Shown piece by piece: positions 35,044-43,832 of a DNA stretch of 59,183 nt (position 1 is the first letter of the stretch; every line of letters begins with the position of its first letter). This stretch comes from an uncultured Pelagibacteraceae bacterium (GTDB taxonomy: Bacteria; Pseudomonadota; Alphaproteobacteria; Pelagibacterales; Pelagibacteraceae). The notes under the pieces were generated by a model. That model saw nothing but the letters and a program-made list of their open reading frames with translations. It was not told where the DNA came from and searched no databases. The stretch spans positions 1-59,183 of the forward strand of contig CACMZL010000005.1 of the NCBI GenBank assembly GCA_902618205.1, in the 5' to 3' direction. The position numbers and the translations under genes were made by a program.

Positions 35044-37194
35044 TTACTTACCTATAGAAATTAAGGTTAAGTCATCACTAAGCTTGTTATCCCCAGCAGT
35101 ATTAATTACTGTGTTTGATATATCTGACAATTGTTTGCTAGAATCTGTATTAAAATTTTGTTCTATAATCTTTAATGAACCATCTATTCCTATTTCTTCA
35201 CCTTCGCTATTTAAGCTTTCGGATAGTCCATCAGTAAAAGCATAAAATCTATCATTTTCTAGTTTAACTTTGTGAGTTTTATAGACTGATTTATCCTTTT
35301 GAAGTATTACGCCCATGGGTGGCGAATTACTCTCAAATTGTTCATAATTTCCTGATGATGATCTAATAATAGCAGGCTGATGACCTCCATTTACCCATCT
35401 TAATTCATCAGTCCTCATGTTATATTCTCCCAATATACTAGTAACAAACATGCCTCCAGTTTTAGTTAAAAATAGATCATTATTCATATGAAACATCATT
35501 TCATCTGGATCTACTTGATCTCTAGACATAATCTCAAATAAAGTTGATGCTTTTGCCATTACCATTCCGGCATGAATTCCTTTACCCGCAACGTCTGCAA
35601 TAATAAAGTAAACACTATCATTGTGAGGATAAAAGCTGAAGAAATCTCCAGAAACTTCTCTAGCAGCAATATTAATTCCGTGCACAGGATAATTTTCTAA
35701 ATTTCTCTTTGGTAAAAAGTTTTCTTGAACTTTTACTGCAAGTTTTACTTCATTTGATATTCTATCTCTCCACACTCTCTTTTCAGCTTCACTAGTTTCT
35801 AATTTGCTCATTAATCTATTATAATAAAGTCCAATTACACCACCTGCAGTAAATGGATCTTGGGGTCCTCTAATTGTTAAATCTCCTGACTCAGATTGTT
35901 TTTCTAAAATTGTTATTAAATCATGTTCTACAGAAGTTGCATTGTGTTCTGCAATATTCAGACCTAGCTCTTCATGTAACGGACTTACCCTTAACGGATA
36001 AATATAATTTAAAATTTTCAATAAAATATATGATCCAAAAAATGAGAATACACCAATCGAAACAATTCCAATAAACTGTACTTTTATTTGCTCTAGTCTA
36101 GTTAATCCTGTTCCGAGTATTTCTATATCGCTAAATAATCCAACTGCTATAGTTCCCCAAACTCCTGCTGCCAAATGAACAGGCACAGCACCTACAACAT
36201 CATCTATTTCAAGTTTGTTTAAAAATTCATTTACAAATATTGCGACTACTGCTCCTATAATTCCGACAAATATTGAAGTCACTGATGTCATAGAATTACA
36301 TCCTGCTGTAATTGCAACTAAACCTGCGAGTGGTCCAATAATTACATAGTAAGGATCTGGTTTTTTAAATAATGCAAATGAAATTCCAAGACCTGTTAGC
36401 AATCCAAAAGAAGCAGCTAGAAATGTATTTATTAAGATTAGTGGAACTGCTTCATCCATTGCTCCATTACTTCCACCGTTGAAACCAAACCAACCAAACC
36501 ATAATATTAAAGTTCCCAAAACTGCAAGTGGAAAACTTGAGCCTGTGAACTTTCCTTTATTAGCATCTGAATATTTTCCAATTCTTGGACCTAAAATTAA
36601 AACTGCAGATAATGCAATCCAACCTCCAACAGAATGGACAATTGTACTTCCTGCAAAATCAACAAATCCGATATCTGTTAGCCATCCTGTTGTTTTAACT
36701 TGCCCAGTGACTGCGAGTAATTGTCTTGTAGCATCAATATTATTTAAATAACTTGATGACCATGCCCAATGGCCAACAATTGGATATATAATTCCCGTAG
36801 CTATTATAGTTATAATTAAGTAACCATTAAATTTCATTCTCTCGGCAACGGCGCCTGAAACAATCGTGGCTGCAGTTGCAACAAACATTGCTTGGAATAC
36901 AAAATATGTCATGTATTCAGCTTGATCAGTTTTAAAAAAGAACAAGTCAGTGCCAAAATATCCATTAAAACTTTTTCCAAACATTAAACCAAAGCCAAAT
37001 AGCCAAAAAATTACGACCGCGAGACCAAAGTCAGCAGCATTTTTAAGAGCAACGTTAATGCTATTTTTATGTCTTGATAAACCTGTTTCCATGCACATGA
37101 AACCTGCTTGCATTATAAAAACAAGTATGGCGCAATCTATAACCCAAAGAGTATCTACAAATGATTTTACTGACTCCAAATCTACGTTCTCCAT
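35044..37194 (-). CDS. Ammonium transporter fused to a PP2C/SpoIIE-type serine phosphatase
   Basis: Two-domain protein of 716 residues. Residues 1-405 form an Amt/Mep channel of about 11 helices, with the twin-His pair at His187 (AGSTIVHSVGG) and His340 (GAVPVHLAAGVWG), so conduction is probably intact. After a GLNIAEHNA linker and a helical segment (about 455-490), residues 490-716 are a SpoIIE/RsbU phosphatase with metal residues Asp517 (SGDFF), Asp534 (DVAGKG), Asp655 (FTDGLSES) and Asp707-708 (SDDLTLI). It should dephosphorylate a STAS protein in response to ammonium. It is last in the minus-strand pilin gene cluster; its STAS and kinase partners are at 38549-39280. GGAG lies 8 bp before the ATG. 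Confidence 0.92.
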   Translation of the reverse strand: MENVDLESVKSFVDTLWVIDCAILVFIMQAGFMCMETGLSRHKNSINVALKNAADFGLAVVIFWLFGFGLMFGKSFNGYFGTDLFFFKTDQAEYMTYFVFQAMFVATAATIVSGAVAERMKFNGYLIITIIATGIIYPIVGHWAWSSSYLNNIDATRQLLAVTGQVKTTGWLTDIGFVDFAGSTIVHSVGGWIALSAVLILGPRIGKYSDANKGKFTGSSFPLAVLGTLILWFGWFGFNGGSNGAMDEAVPLILINTFLAASFGLLTGLGISFALFKKPDPYYVIIGPLAGLVAITAGCNSMTSVTSIFVGIIGAVVAIFVNEFLNKLEIDDVVGAVPVHLAAGVWGTIAVGLFSDIEILGTGLTRLEQIKVQFIGIVSIGVFSFFGSYILLKILNYIYPLRVSPLHEELGLNIAEHNATSVEHDLITILEKQSESGDLTIRGPQDPFTAGGVIGLYYNRLMSKLETSEAEKRVWRDRISNEVKLAVKVQENFLPKRNLENYPVHGINIAAREVSGDFFSFYPHNDSVYFIIADVAGKGIHAGMVMAKASTLFEIMSRDQVDPDEMMFHMNNDLFLTKTGGMFVTSILGEYNMRTDELRWVNGGHQPAIIRSSSGNYEQFESNSPPMGVILQKDKSVYKTHKVKLENDRFYAFTDGLSESLNSEGEEIGIDGSLKIIEQNFNTDSSKQLSDISNTVINTAGDNKLSDDLTLISIGK

Positions 37195-37261
37195 TTTAAC
37201 ATCTCCAAGTTATAATTAATTTAAAGCGCATAATAGAAAATAGATGTTCAAAATAGGTTAG

Positions 37262-37513
37262 TTACTCTTTTTTTTTCCAGATAAAATAAAATAAGTAAGG
37301 AGATAGAGCAGGAACAATCCCAAACCAGAACCACTCATCCCATCTAAAGCTTTTGTCTAACATCGGACTTCTTAATCCGTTCCACCAGGTCAAGTACCCA
37401 ATAAAAATTATCCATGCTAAACTAATAGTTGCATAGATCTTAAAATTTTTTGAGAGATCTCCAGAAAAAACAAATTTAACTTTTTCTATATATTTACTAA
37501 TCTCAAAATTCAT
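37262..37513 (-). CDS. Small membrane protein between pilin and Amt-phosphatase genes
   Basis: 83 residues from ATG 37513, with two hydrophobic segments (about 29-45 and 61-75) and an aromatic middle (YLTWWNG, RWDEWFWFGIVPALSP). No recognised family. It begins 2 bp after the pilin stop and ends 67 bp before the Amt-phosphatase start, on the same strand, so it is likely in one operon with both. It could tether or tune the transporter, but nothing in the sequence shows this. Confidence 0.7.
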   Translation of the reverse strand: MNFEISKYIEKVKFVFSGDLSKNFKIYATISLAWIIFIGYLTWWNGLRSPMLDKSFRWDEWFWFGIVPALSPYLFYFIWKKKE

Positions 37514-37515
37514 TA

Positions 37516-37923
37516 TTAACAATTTGTTCGTGTCCAAACTGACTTATCAGTATATTCAATTTTGCATGGTGATTTAGCTCCGGTTTCTTGAGCAATAATT
37601 GTATAATTTTCTGCAGATCCTTGAGAACAAAATTCATAACCAATCTCAGGGGTAATAACGTCGGACCCACCAAGTAGTTTTGTTTCTAAAGTAGTCGATG
37701 TTGAATTATTAGGTCCGCATCCAGGAGTAAAATATTCATCCTCATCGGAGTAGAATTCACTTTGCGCAAGCGAAATTTGTAAAATTATATTTTCTGCAGA
37801 TTTCCTTTTTGCTGACGAAACGTAGCCGTTATAGCTTACTATTCCTATTGCTGAGATTATTCCAAGAATTGCAACAACAACCAAAAGCTCAATTAAGGTA
37901 AAACCTGAGCTCCTGGTTGTCAT
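37516..37923 (-). CDS. Type IV pilin (second copy)
   Basis: Prepilin of 135 residues. The leader MTTRSSG is cut before Phe, giving FTLIELLVVVAILGIISAIG with Glu5. A C-terminal disulfide (CSQG... to the final Cys, and CGPN/CKIEY) is likely. Body features FYSDEDEYFTPGC resemble PilE/PilA of proteobacteria. It follows the first pilin by 15 bp. Major or minor role cannot be told apart from sequence. Confidence 0.9.
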   Translation of the reverse strand: MTTRSSGFTLIELLVVVAILGIISAIGIVSYNGYVSSAKRKSAENIILQISLAQSEFYSDEDEYFTPGCGPNNSTSTTLETKLLGGSDVITPEIGYEFCSQGSAENYTIIAQETGAKSPCKIEYTDKSVWTRTNC

Positions 37924-37938
37924 AAGAATTTTTTTACT

Positions 37939-38406
37939 TTATTCTATGGTAACAGCGCCCTCTAATAATGAGGCTCCACTGACTTCGCAAGATATAACTT
38001 CTACTGTGGTACCATTATCTGTGACACTTGTATAACCCTCATCACCTGAACCACAAGAAGTTAATTTGGTTGTTTTGATTGCAGAATTTGATGTCGAATA
38101 AGGATTTTTAAATTCTGATCCTAAAGCATCTTTTGTAGCCGTCGTAACATTTCCTGATGTTTTTCTATTAGCACAAGTCAATTTTTTTGTGCCTTTGACC
38201 ATCACTTCAGTCTCCCCAATTTCGCATTTTTTAAGCTCAGCAGCCACATATTTAAGCACTGCTGCTTGGTTTGATTTAACTGCTGATTTTTTTGCGCCCT
38301 TTGTGTAACCAGAGTAAGCAACAACTCCAACGGCAGCTAAAATACCGATGATGGCTACAACAACTAATAATTCTATAAGTGTAAAACCTTTATTATTTTT
38401 TTTCAT
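37939..38406 (-). CDS. Type IV pilin (first copy)
   Basis: Prepilin of 155 residues from ATG 38406; an upstream start gives 22 extra residues that would not fit a prepilin leader. Leader MKKNNKG, then FTLIELLVVVAIIGILAAVG with Glu5. Four Cys in the mature head could form two disulfides (KKCEIG, LTCAN, TSCGSG, VISCEV). AGGA stands 8-13 bp before the ATG. It is the first gene of the minus-strand pilin gene cluster, downstream of the shared divergent promoter, and likely the major pilin. Confidence 0.9.
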   Translation of the reverse strand: MKKNNKGFTLIELLVVVAIIGILAAVGVVAYSGYTKGAKKSAVKSNQAAVLKYVAAELKKCEIGETEVMVKGTKKLTCANRKTSGNVTTATKDALGSEFKNPYSTSNSAIKTTKLTSCGSGDEGYTSVTDNGTTVEVISCEVSGASLLEGAVTIE

Positions 38407-38434
38407 AATTTTTGATCCTATTTTAAATAAAAAA

Positions 38435-38448
38435 TATGTATATACATA
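38435..38448. promoter_or_regulatory. 14-bp perfect palindrome in the pilin/STAS promoter region
   Basis: TATGTATATACATA overlaps the proposed -10 of the pilin promoter, a good place for a repressor or sigma-control site. A half site, CATACATA, recurs at about 38480-38487 inside the STAS promoter, so one regulator might touch both sides. Confidence 0.4.
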
Positions 38449-38472
38449 ATAATTATATCTTTTGAAAGTCAA
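38443..38472 (-). promoter_or_regulatory. Possible pilin promoter
   Basis: Minus-strand TTGACT (38472-38467), 17-18 bp, then TTATGT or TATGTA (38449-38443); the start point would lie about 30 bp before the pilin ATG. The -35 shares bases with the -35 of the opposite STAS promoter. Confidence 0.4.
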
Positions 38473-38490
38473 TATCTACATACATAATAT
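38462..38490 (+). promoter_or_regulatory. Promoter of the STAS-kinase operon
   Basis: TTGAAA at 38462-38467, an ideal 17-bp spacer, TAATAT at 38485-38490, 58 bp before the STAS ATG. Clearer than most promoters here. It is back to back with the pilin promoter; binding of RNA polymerase at one should exclude the other. Confidence 0.6.
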
Positions 38491-38548
38491 ATTCAAAATG
38501 GGTCATTTTTGTTGATTTCACAGGGAAATTTAATAAATATTAATATTT

Positions 38549-38848
38549 ATGTCATACAAAGTCACAGAAGAAGGCGGAATATCAATTGTTCACCTAGATG
38601 GTGAAATTGATATGGATGTAACAGAAAAAGCAAAAGAAGTAATAATGCCTCTTATTGAGGCGAAAAAAGAAGTTCATCTAAATTTAAAAGAAGTTCAGTA
38701 CATGGACTCATCTGGCATATCTGTATTAATTGAAAGTCATCAAAAAGCAACTGAACTTGGAACAAAAGTCATTTTGAAAGATATCAGCAAGTCGGTTTTA
38801 AAAGTTATTATGATGGCAAAACTAGAGCAAATTTTAAACTTGGGATAA
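38549..38848 (+). CDS. STAS-domain anti-sigma-factor antagonist (SpoIIAA/RsbV-like)
   Basis: 99 residues, the size of a stand-alone STAS antagonist. The conserved MDSSGISVL (Asp53-Ser54-Ser55-Gly56) holds the serine that a partner kinase phosphorylates, most likely Ser55. The unphosphorylated form would bind the kinase encoded 3 bp downstream. The SpoIIE-type phosphatase fused to the ammonium transporter (35044-37194) is the likely source of dephosphorylation. The final effector is not evident; the kinase may act as anti-sigma factor or on another target. Confidence 0.88.
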   Translation: MSYKVTEEGGISIVHLDGEIDMDVTEKAKEVIMPLIEAKKEVHLNLKEVQYMDSSGISVLIESHQKATELGTKVILKDISKSVLKVIMMAKLEQILNLG

Positions 38849-38851
38849 ATA

Positions 38852-39280
38852 ATGAATAATCTTGCTCAAATATCAGAACAAAGAGATTTTGTTGTAAGTT
38901 CATCTAGTCTTAAAGATGTAAGAAGTTTTTCAAGAGAAGTTTTTGAAAAAGTAAATATTGAACAAGATTTAAAAGATGAATTAGTGCTAGCAATAGCAGA
39001 AGCAGCCCAGAATATTGTTAAACATGCTTACCAAGGTGAAGATACAGAAGATAAAATGGAGATTAAAATTTCTTTAGCAAATGGAAATTTAGAAATTGGA
39101 TTTTTTGATAAAGGAAGACCAGTTGAAAAAGATAAAATTAGGCACAGAAAAATAGATGACATTAAACCAGGTGGTCTTGGAACTTTTTTTATTCAACAAA
39201 TAATGGATGCAGTAGTATTTAAAGAGGGCGAAAAGCCTTGGATCAATCATTTAATTTTATCAAAAAAAATAGATTATTAA
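38852..39280 (+). CDS. Anti-sigma factor/serine kinase, RsbW-SpoIIAB type
   Basis: HATPase_c kinase of 142 residues. N-box AEAAQNIVKHAY (Glu50, Asn54, His58), G1 FDKG (Asp86, Gly88), and G2 GGLGTFFI at 107-114 are all intact, so ATP binding and kinase activity are likely. It would phosphorylate the STAS protein encoded just before it. Its convergent partner pilC ends within 4 bp (both stops lie at 39277-39280), so transcription through one affects the other. No sigma factor gene is adjacent. Confidence 0.88.
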   Translation: MNNLAQISEQRDFVVSSSSLKDVRSFSREVFEKVNIEQDLKDELVLAIAEAAQNIVKHAYQGEDTEDKMEIKISLANGNLEIGFFDKGRPVEKDKIRHRKIDDIKPGGLGTFFIQQIMDAVVFKEGEKPWINHLILSKKIDY

Positions 39281-40518
39281 CTTCCAATAATTGCACCAAC
39301 ATTAAAGATTGGTGAATACATAGCTATCATTAAACCGCCGATCATTGTGCCCATAAATACAATCATAATCGGCTCAATTAAACTCGACATATTATCAACA
39401 GCTGTATCAAACTCTTCTTCATAATAAGCTGATACCGATGTAAACATTTCATCCAAATTTCCCGTCTGCTCTCCAACAGAAATTAGCTGGCTAAATGTTG
39501 CGGGAAAAACTGGTTCTTTTAAAAATAGTTTTGTTAAAGTATCTCCTGAGAAAACACCTTTTTTAACATTTTCTAAAGCTTGAGTGACAACATCATTGTT
39601 ACTTACTTGTTTTGCAATTTCTATACTTTCAAGCAAATTTACACCTGCGGAACTGAGGTTACCCATAATAAGAGATACTCTTGCAATTAAAGATTTTAAA
39701 ATCATATCTCCAAATACTGGCATTTTTAAAACTCTATAATGCCATTTATATCTTACTGCAGGTATTTTAGTTGTTGTGTATTTAAAGATAGCAAATCCTA
39801 TAGCTAAAACTAAAAATAAAGTTAAACCACCTGCTCCTCTCATAAAATTACTGGCATTCATAATGACTGCTGTAGGCGTTGGTAAAGGTACTCCCATACC
39901 TTCATACATTTCAGCAAATATTGGAACAACTTTAATTAACATGAATACCATAACAGTTATTGCAACTGTAAACATGACAACAGGGTACGTTAATGCACTT
40001 TTAATTTTCTTTTTAACTTTTTCTCTTTTTTCTAGTGAATCTACTAATTTGAGTAAGAAAACATCCAATTTACCACTAGCCTCACCTGCTTTTATTAAGT
40101 TTATATAAATATTGTCAAAAACCTTAGGGTATTTTTCAAAGCATTTTGAAAGTGTGATACCTCCTTCTAAACTTTTTCTAATATCCTCAATAATTTCTTT
40201 CATTGTTGGATGCTCAATTTGATCACGTAGCATTGAAAGTACATTTAAAATTGGAAGACCTGCTTTAACCATGGTAGCAAACTGTTTTGAGAAAATCATT
40301 ACATCTTGAGGCGTAACTTTTTTCTTTCCAAATGAAAAACTGCTTTTTTTGCCTTTTTCTTTAGCTGCTTTTTTCTTTTTTGCTTTAACTAAATTGGTTA
40401 TTATTATCTTTTGTTCTTTTAGCTTATATGATGCTTCTTCCTGATTTAGGGCCTCTATTTCGCCCTCAATATATTTTCCTGCTGAAATACCTTTATATGT
40501 AAATGTTTCTGAGGACAT
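39277..40518 (-). CDS. pilC: Type IV pilus inner-membrane platform protein PilC/GspF
   Basis: 413 residues, two T2SSF domains, each with a helix bundle and a membrane segment (DVMIFSKQFATMVKAGLPIL at about 93 and LIARVSLIMGNLSSAGVNLLE at about 285), and a final hydrophobic helix. It anchors PilB/PilT at the base of the pilus. It follows pilB by 3 bp in the operon pilMN-pilO-pilP-pilQ-pilB-pilC. Confidence 0.93.
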   Translation of the reverse strand: MSSETFTYKGISAGKYIEGEIEALNQEEASYKLKEQKIIITNLVKAKKKKAAKEKGKKSSFSFGKKKVTPQDVMIFSKQFATMVKAGLPILNVLSMLRDQIEHPTMKEIIEDIRKSLEGGITLSKCFEKYPKVFDNIYINLIKAGEASGKLDVFLLKLVDSLEKREKVKKKIKSALTYPVVMFTVAITVMVFMLIKVVPIFAEMYEGMGVPLPTPTAVIMNASNFMRGAGGLTLFLVLAIGFAIFKYTTTKIPAVRYKWHYRVLKMPVFGDMILKSLIARVSLIMGNLSSAGVNLLESIEIAKQVSNNDVVTQALENVKKGVFSGDTLTKLFLKEPVFPATFSQLISVGEQTGNLDEMFTSVSAYYEEEFDTAVDNMSSLIEPIMIVFMGTMIGGLMIAMYSPIFNVGAIIGS

Positions 40519-40521
40519 TTA

Positions 40522-42270
40522 TTAATCCATAGAAAGAACTCTATCAAATTCTCTGAAATTTAAGTCTCCAGTTAATATAAGTTCTCTTCCCATATCTTGC
40601 ATTGTTCTAAAGCCTTCATTAGATGCAATTTCTTTTAACTCTGGTGTTGTAGCTTTTCTTAATATTGCTTCTTTTATTGGTTTTGTAACATTTAAAATTT
40701 CATAAATTCCCATTCGACCTTTGTAACCAGTATCTTTACATTTTGGACAGCCTTTTCCTTTTTGTACTTTTGCTCTTGAAGCTTGCTCAACTGTAAAACC
40801 TAAATCAGCTAATGCTTTTGGAGTAATGTCATTGTCTGGCTCTCTACATTCTGTGCAAGTTTTTCGCGCTAGTCTTTGTGCTAACACCAAACTCACAGCC
40901 GCACTAATTAAATAATCTGGAGTACCCATATTTTGTAACCTTGTAATAGTACTTGGGGCATCATTTGTGTGAAGTGTACTGAAAACTAAGTGTCCTGTAA
41001 GCGCTGCTTTTAATCCTATATCAACTGTTTCTTTATCCCGCATCTCTCCAACTAGAATTATTTCTGGATCTTGTCTTAAAAAAGATCTTAATGCGGTTGC
41101 AAAGTTAAAACCAATATCATCTTTAATTTGAACTTGTCCAACACCATCAAGTTCATACTCAACTGGATCTTCAGCTGTTAAAATATTTAGATGAGGCTTA
41201 GATACTTCTTTAAGAATACTGTACAATGTTGTTGTCTTTCCGGAACCTGTTGGTCCTGTAACCAATACTAATCCTTGTGTACCGTGAATTGCTTTTCTTA
41301 AATTTTTAAGATCTGTTTCTTCAAAATTTAATTGCTCTAAACTTATATCTCCTGCATCTTTATTAAGAACTCTCATTACAATTCTTTCATTCGTTGCAGT
41401 AGGCAAAATAGATAAACGTAAGTCCACTACTTTTCCATCAATTTTAAATGGTATAGCTCCATCTTGTGGAAGCCTTCTTTCTGCAATATCCAATTTTCCC
41501 ATAATTTTAAATCTTGTAACAACAGCACCGTAATTAGAGTGTAAAAATTTTTTGAAATGCTCTTGCTCTGTAAGAATACCATCTAATCTGTATCTTACTC
41601 TTGAACTAAATCTATATGGCTCAATATGTATATCAGATACACCTGATTTAATCGCATCAGCAACAACAGCTGTACTAAATTTAATAACTTCAGACTCGTT
41701 TTCGATTGCTTCTATATCTTCTTCAGGTTGGTTTTCTAAAACTTCAGCTTGTTCATCTACATCATAATCAAATGTTTTAGTTTTTTCTGCCTGAGTTTGT
41801 CTAATGTCTGAGATGGTTTTTTCACCATCTGCTAAAAGTTTATCTACAAAATTTGAAATATCCGAAACTTTTGCTGCATGAAGCTCTATATCCATTTTTG
41901 TAATAGTTCTTAAGTTTCTCATCAAACTTAATTTTGAAATATCTGAAATTGCAATATGCAAAACTTTTCCATCAATTTTAAATGGTGCTATAAAATTCAT
42001 ATTTATATAATTAGAAGGAAGTACAGCTTTTAGCTCATCGGTTACTTGTATTGTTGATAAATCAACAACATCTAGTGATTGATCATGAACTAATAAATCT
42101 AAAATTTTTTGTTCATCTGTTAGATTTAATTCAAATACTGCATCTAATTGTGATTTATTTCCATCACTAGAAACTTTTTTAATTTCAGCTAAATCTTTTC
42201 CAGAAATAATATCTTGGTCTATCAAGATATTAATCAAATTAATCTCGGATTCTCTACTTATGTTAATCAT
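40522..42270 (-). CDS. pilB: Pilus assembly ATPase PilB/GspE
   Basis: Extension ATPase of 582 residues. N-terminal GspE-N/MshEN domain (about 10-150), Walker A GPTGSGKT at 339-346, Asp box and Walker B EIILVGEMRD, and a zinc tetracysteine (CTEC ... CPKC) near residues 477-515. It drives pilin polymerisation from the cytoplasm. Its stop and start codons touch those of neighbouring genes. The MshEN part can bind c-di-GMP in some members, though the binding motif was not checked here. Confidence 0.93.
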   Translation of the reverse strand: MINISRESEINLINILIDQDIISGKDLAEIKKVSSDGNKSQLDAVFELNLTDEQKILDLLVHDQSLDVVDLSTIQVTDELKAVLPSNYINMNFIAPFKIDGKVLHIAISDISKLSLMRNLRTITKMDIELHAAKVSDISNFVDKLLADGEKTISDIRQTQAEKTKTFDYDVDEQAEVLENQPEEDIEAIENESEVIKFSTAVVADAIKSGVSDIHIEPYRFSSRVRYRLDGILTEQEHFKKFLHSNYGAVVTRFKIMGKLDIAERRLPQDGAIPFKIDGKVVDLRLSILPTATNERIVMRVLNKDAGDISLEQLNFEETDLKNLRKAIHGTQGLVLVTGPTGSGKTTTLYSILKEVSKPHLNILTAEDPVEYELDGVGQVQIKDDIGFNFATALRSFLRQDPEIILVGEMRDKETVDIGLKAALTGHLVFSTLHTNDAPSTITRLQNMGTPDYLISAAVSLVLAQRLARKTCTECREPDNDITPKALADLGFTVEQASRAKVQKGKGCPKCKDTGYKGRMGIYEILNVTKPIKEAILRKATTPELKEIASNEGFRTMQDMGRELILTGDLNFREFDRVLSMD

Positions 42271-43832
42271 TATAATATTCTTGGCGCTATAAATACCAAT
42301 AATTCATCTAGGTTATCAGAATTTGCTTTACCTTTAAAGAGGTTACCAATTACAGGCATATTTCCAATGCCTGGTGTTTGATTTTTACTTTGAGATACTA
42401 CATTTTTCTTAATACCACCAATTACAACAATATCACCATCAGCTACTAGTAATTTAGTTACAATTTCCATTTTATTGATTGGAGGCTCATCTCCTCCTGC
42501 TGATCTATTTGGTGTATCATTATTTACTTTTATAGTTAAAAGAACATTTCCATCACCTATGATGCTTGGTGTAACTTCTAACTTTAATGCAGCTTCTTTA
42601 AATGAAGTAGAGGTTGTTCCATCAGATGTTGTTTGATAAGGAATTTCTTCACCTTGTGTAACAGTTGCTAACTGATTATCTAAAGTAAATACTTTTGGAT
42701 TTGAGATAGTTTTTCCCATACCCATACTTTCTAGAGCAGTAATTTCAGCTTTAAGAACACCTGAACCCGTTCTTCTTAATATTCCTATTCCACTTGTTGC
42801 ACCAGTAACTGGAAAATTAGCAAGACTATCAGTTGCAGCTCCTAGACCTGCAGCTGTATCTAAATCAGTTCCAAATGCACTACCACTACTTGTGCTTGCG
42901 GTACCTCCAGATATATTACCAGATCTGTTATAATATCCTCCAAGTCTAGAACCTAGTGCTCTTTCAAAATCTGAATTAGCTTCAACAATAAAAGCTTCTA
43001 TCAATACTTGTTTAGTTCTAATATCTATTTCTTTAACAACTTTATCAACTACGTCTAAATCTTTTTCTTTTCCTCTTACTATTATTGATCTTGTAGTGAC
43101 TTCCTCTGTTATTTGTATTGGAGTATATGAGCTATCACCAGAAGATTGTGTAAACAATTCTTCGATTGTTTGTTTAGCTTGAGCAGGAGTTATGTAATAA
43201 AGCCTAAATATTTCAGAATAAATTGGTTCAACACTATCTTCTAATTCTACTTTCTTTTTAACTGCTTGGGCTCTTTCAGACTTATAAGTTTCTTGTGCAG
43301 TTAATGTTTCGGGTGAATGAATTCTGATTAAGTTACTTGCTACATCAACATCTGATGCAAAATTTTTCATATCTAATAAAGCCTGAAAAGCTTTATCCCA
43401 AGGAACATCGATTAATTCTGCTGAAATTGCTCCTGCAACTTCATCACCAACTAAAATATTAATCTCACCAATTTTACCCATTAATTTCATAGTTTCTTTG
43501 TAATCCAGGTTTTTAAATTTTAGTGTTACTCTTTGTTTTAATAATGGATAATCATCAGAAATAATTAAATAATTTCTCTGAGCTTCGGATGATATTTTCT
43601 TTCTTTTGCCTAATTTTCTAGAATCTCCTTCTAATGGCTTAGGACCCATCTCTAAAGTTTTAGCAACTTCAGATTTCCCAGACTCCACTATGTTTTGATC
43701 TTTAATTAATGGAGTGTTGTGTTTAAAAGGCTTATTATATTTTTTCCCAAATTGTGAGTTTGGGCCACAAGCACTTAATATAAATGCAAATAGTATAATA
43801 AGTAAAGTATTATAATATTTTTTAATAATCAT
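42270..43832 (-). CDS. Outer-membrane secretin, PilQ/MshL-like lipoprotein
   Basis: 520 residues with a lipobox LSAC (Cys22). Short N-terminal region, a secretin-N-type domain (about 90-290) with QTPRxxx-free body, then the secretin pore (VLIEAFIVEA, TVTQGEEIPYQTTS, LKLEVTPSII, VVIGGIKKN and TPGIGNMPVIGNLF). It matches MshL-type secretins more than long PilQ with AMIN domains. It forms the pilus exit. It overlaps the PilP-like gene start by 11 bp. Confidence 0.9.
   Translation of the reverse strand: MIIKKYYNTLLIILFAFILSACGPNSQFGKKYNKPFKHNTPLIKDQNIVESGKSEVAKTLEMGPKPLEGDSRKLGKRKKISSEAQRNYLIISDDYPLLKQRVTLKFKNLDYKETMKLMGKIGEINILVGDEVAGAISAELIDVPWDKAFQALLDMKNFASDVDVASNLIRIHSPETLTAQETYKSERAQAVKKKVELEDSVEPIYSEIFRLYYITPAQAKQTIEELFTQSSGDSSYTPIQITEEVTTRSIIVRGKEKDLDVVDKVVKEIDIRTKQVLIEAFIVEANSDFERALGSRLGGYYNRSGNISGGTASTSSGSAFGTDLDTAAGLGAATDSLANFPVTGATSGIGILRRTGSGVLKAEITALESMGMGKTISNPKVFTLDNQLATVTQGEEIPYQTTSDGTTSTSFKEAALKLEVTPSIIGDGNVLLTIKVNNDTPNRSAGGDEPPINKMEIVTKLLVADGDIVVIGGIKKNVVSQSKNQTPGIGNMPVIGNLFKGKANSDNLDELLVFIAPRIL

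Noticed and set aside
38407..38472. Longer start for the first pilin
   Set aside because: A 29-residue leader with several aromatic residues does not fit a type IV prepilin; MKKNNKG does.
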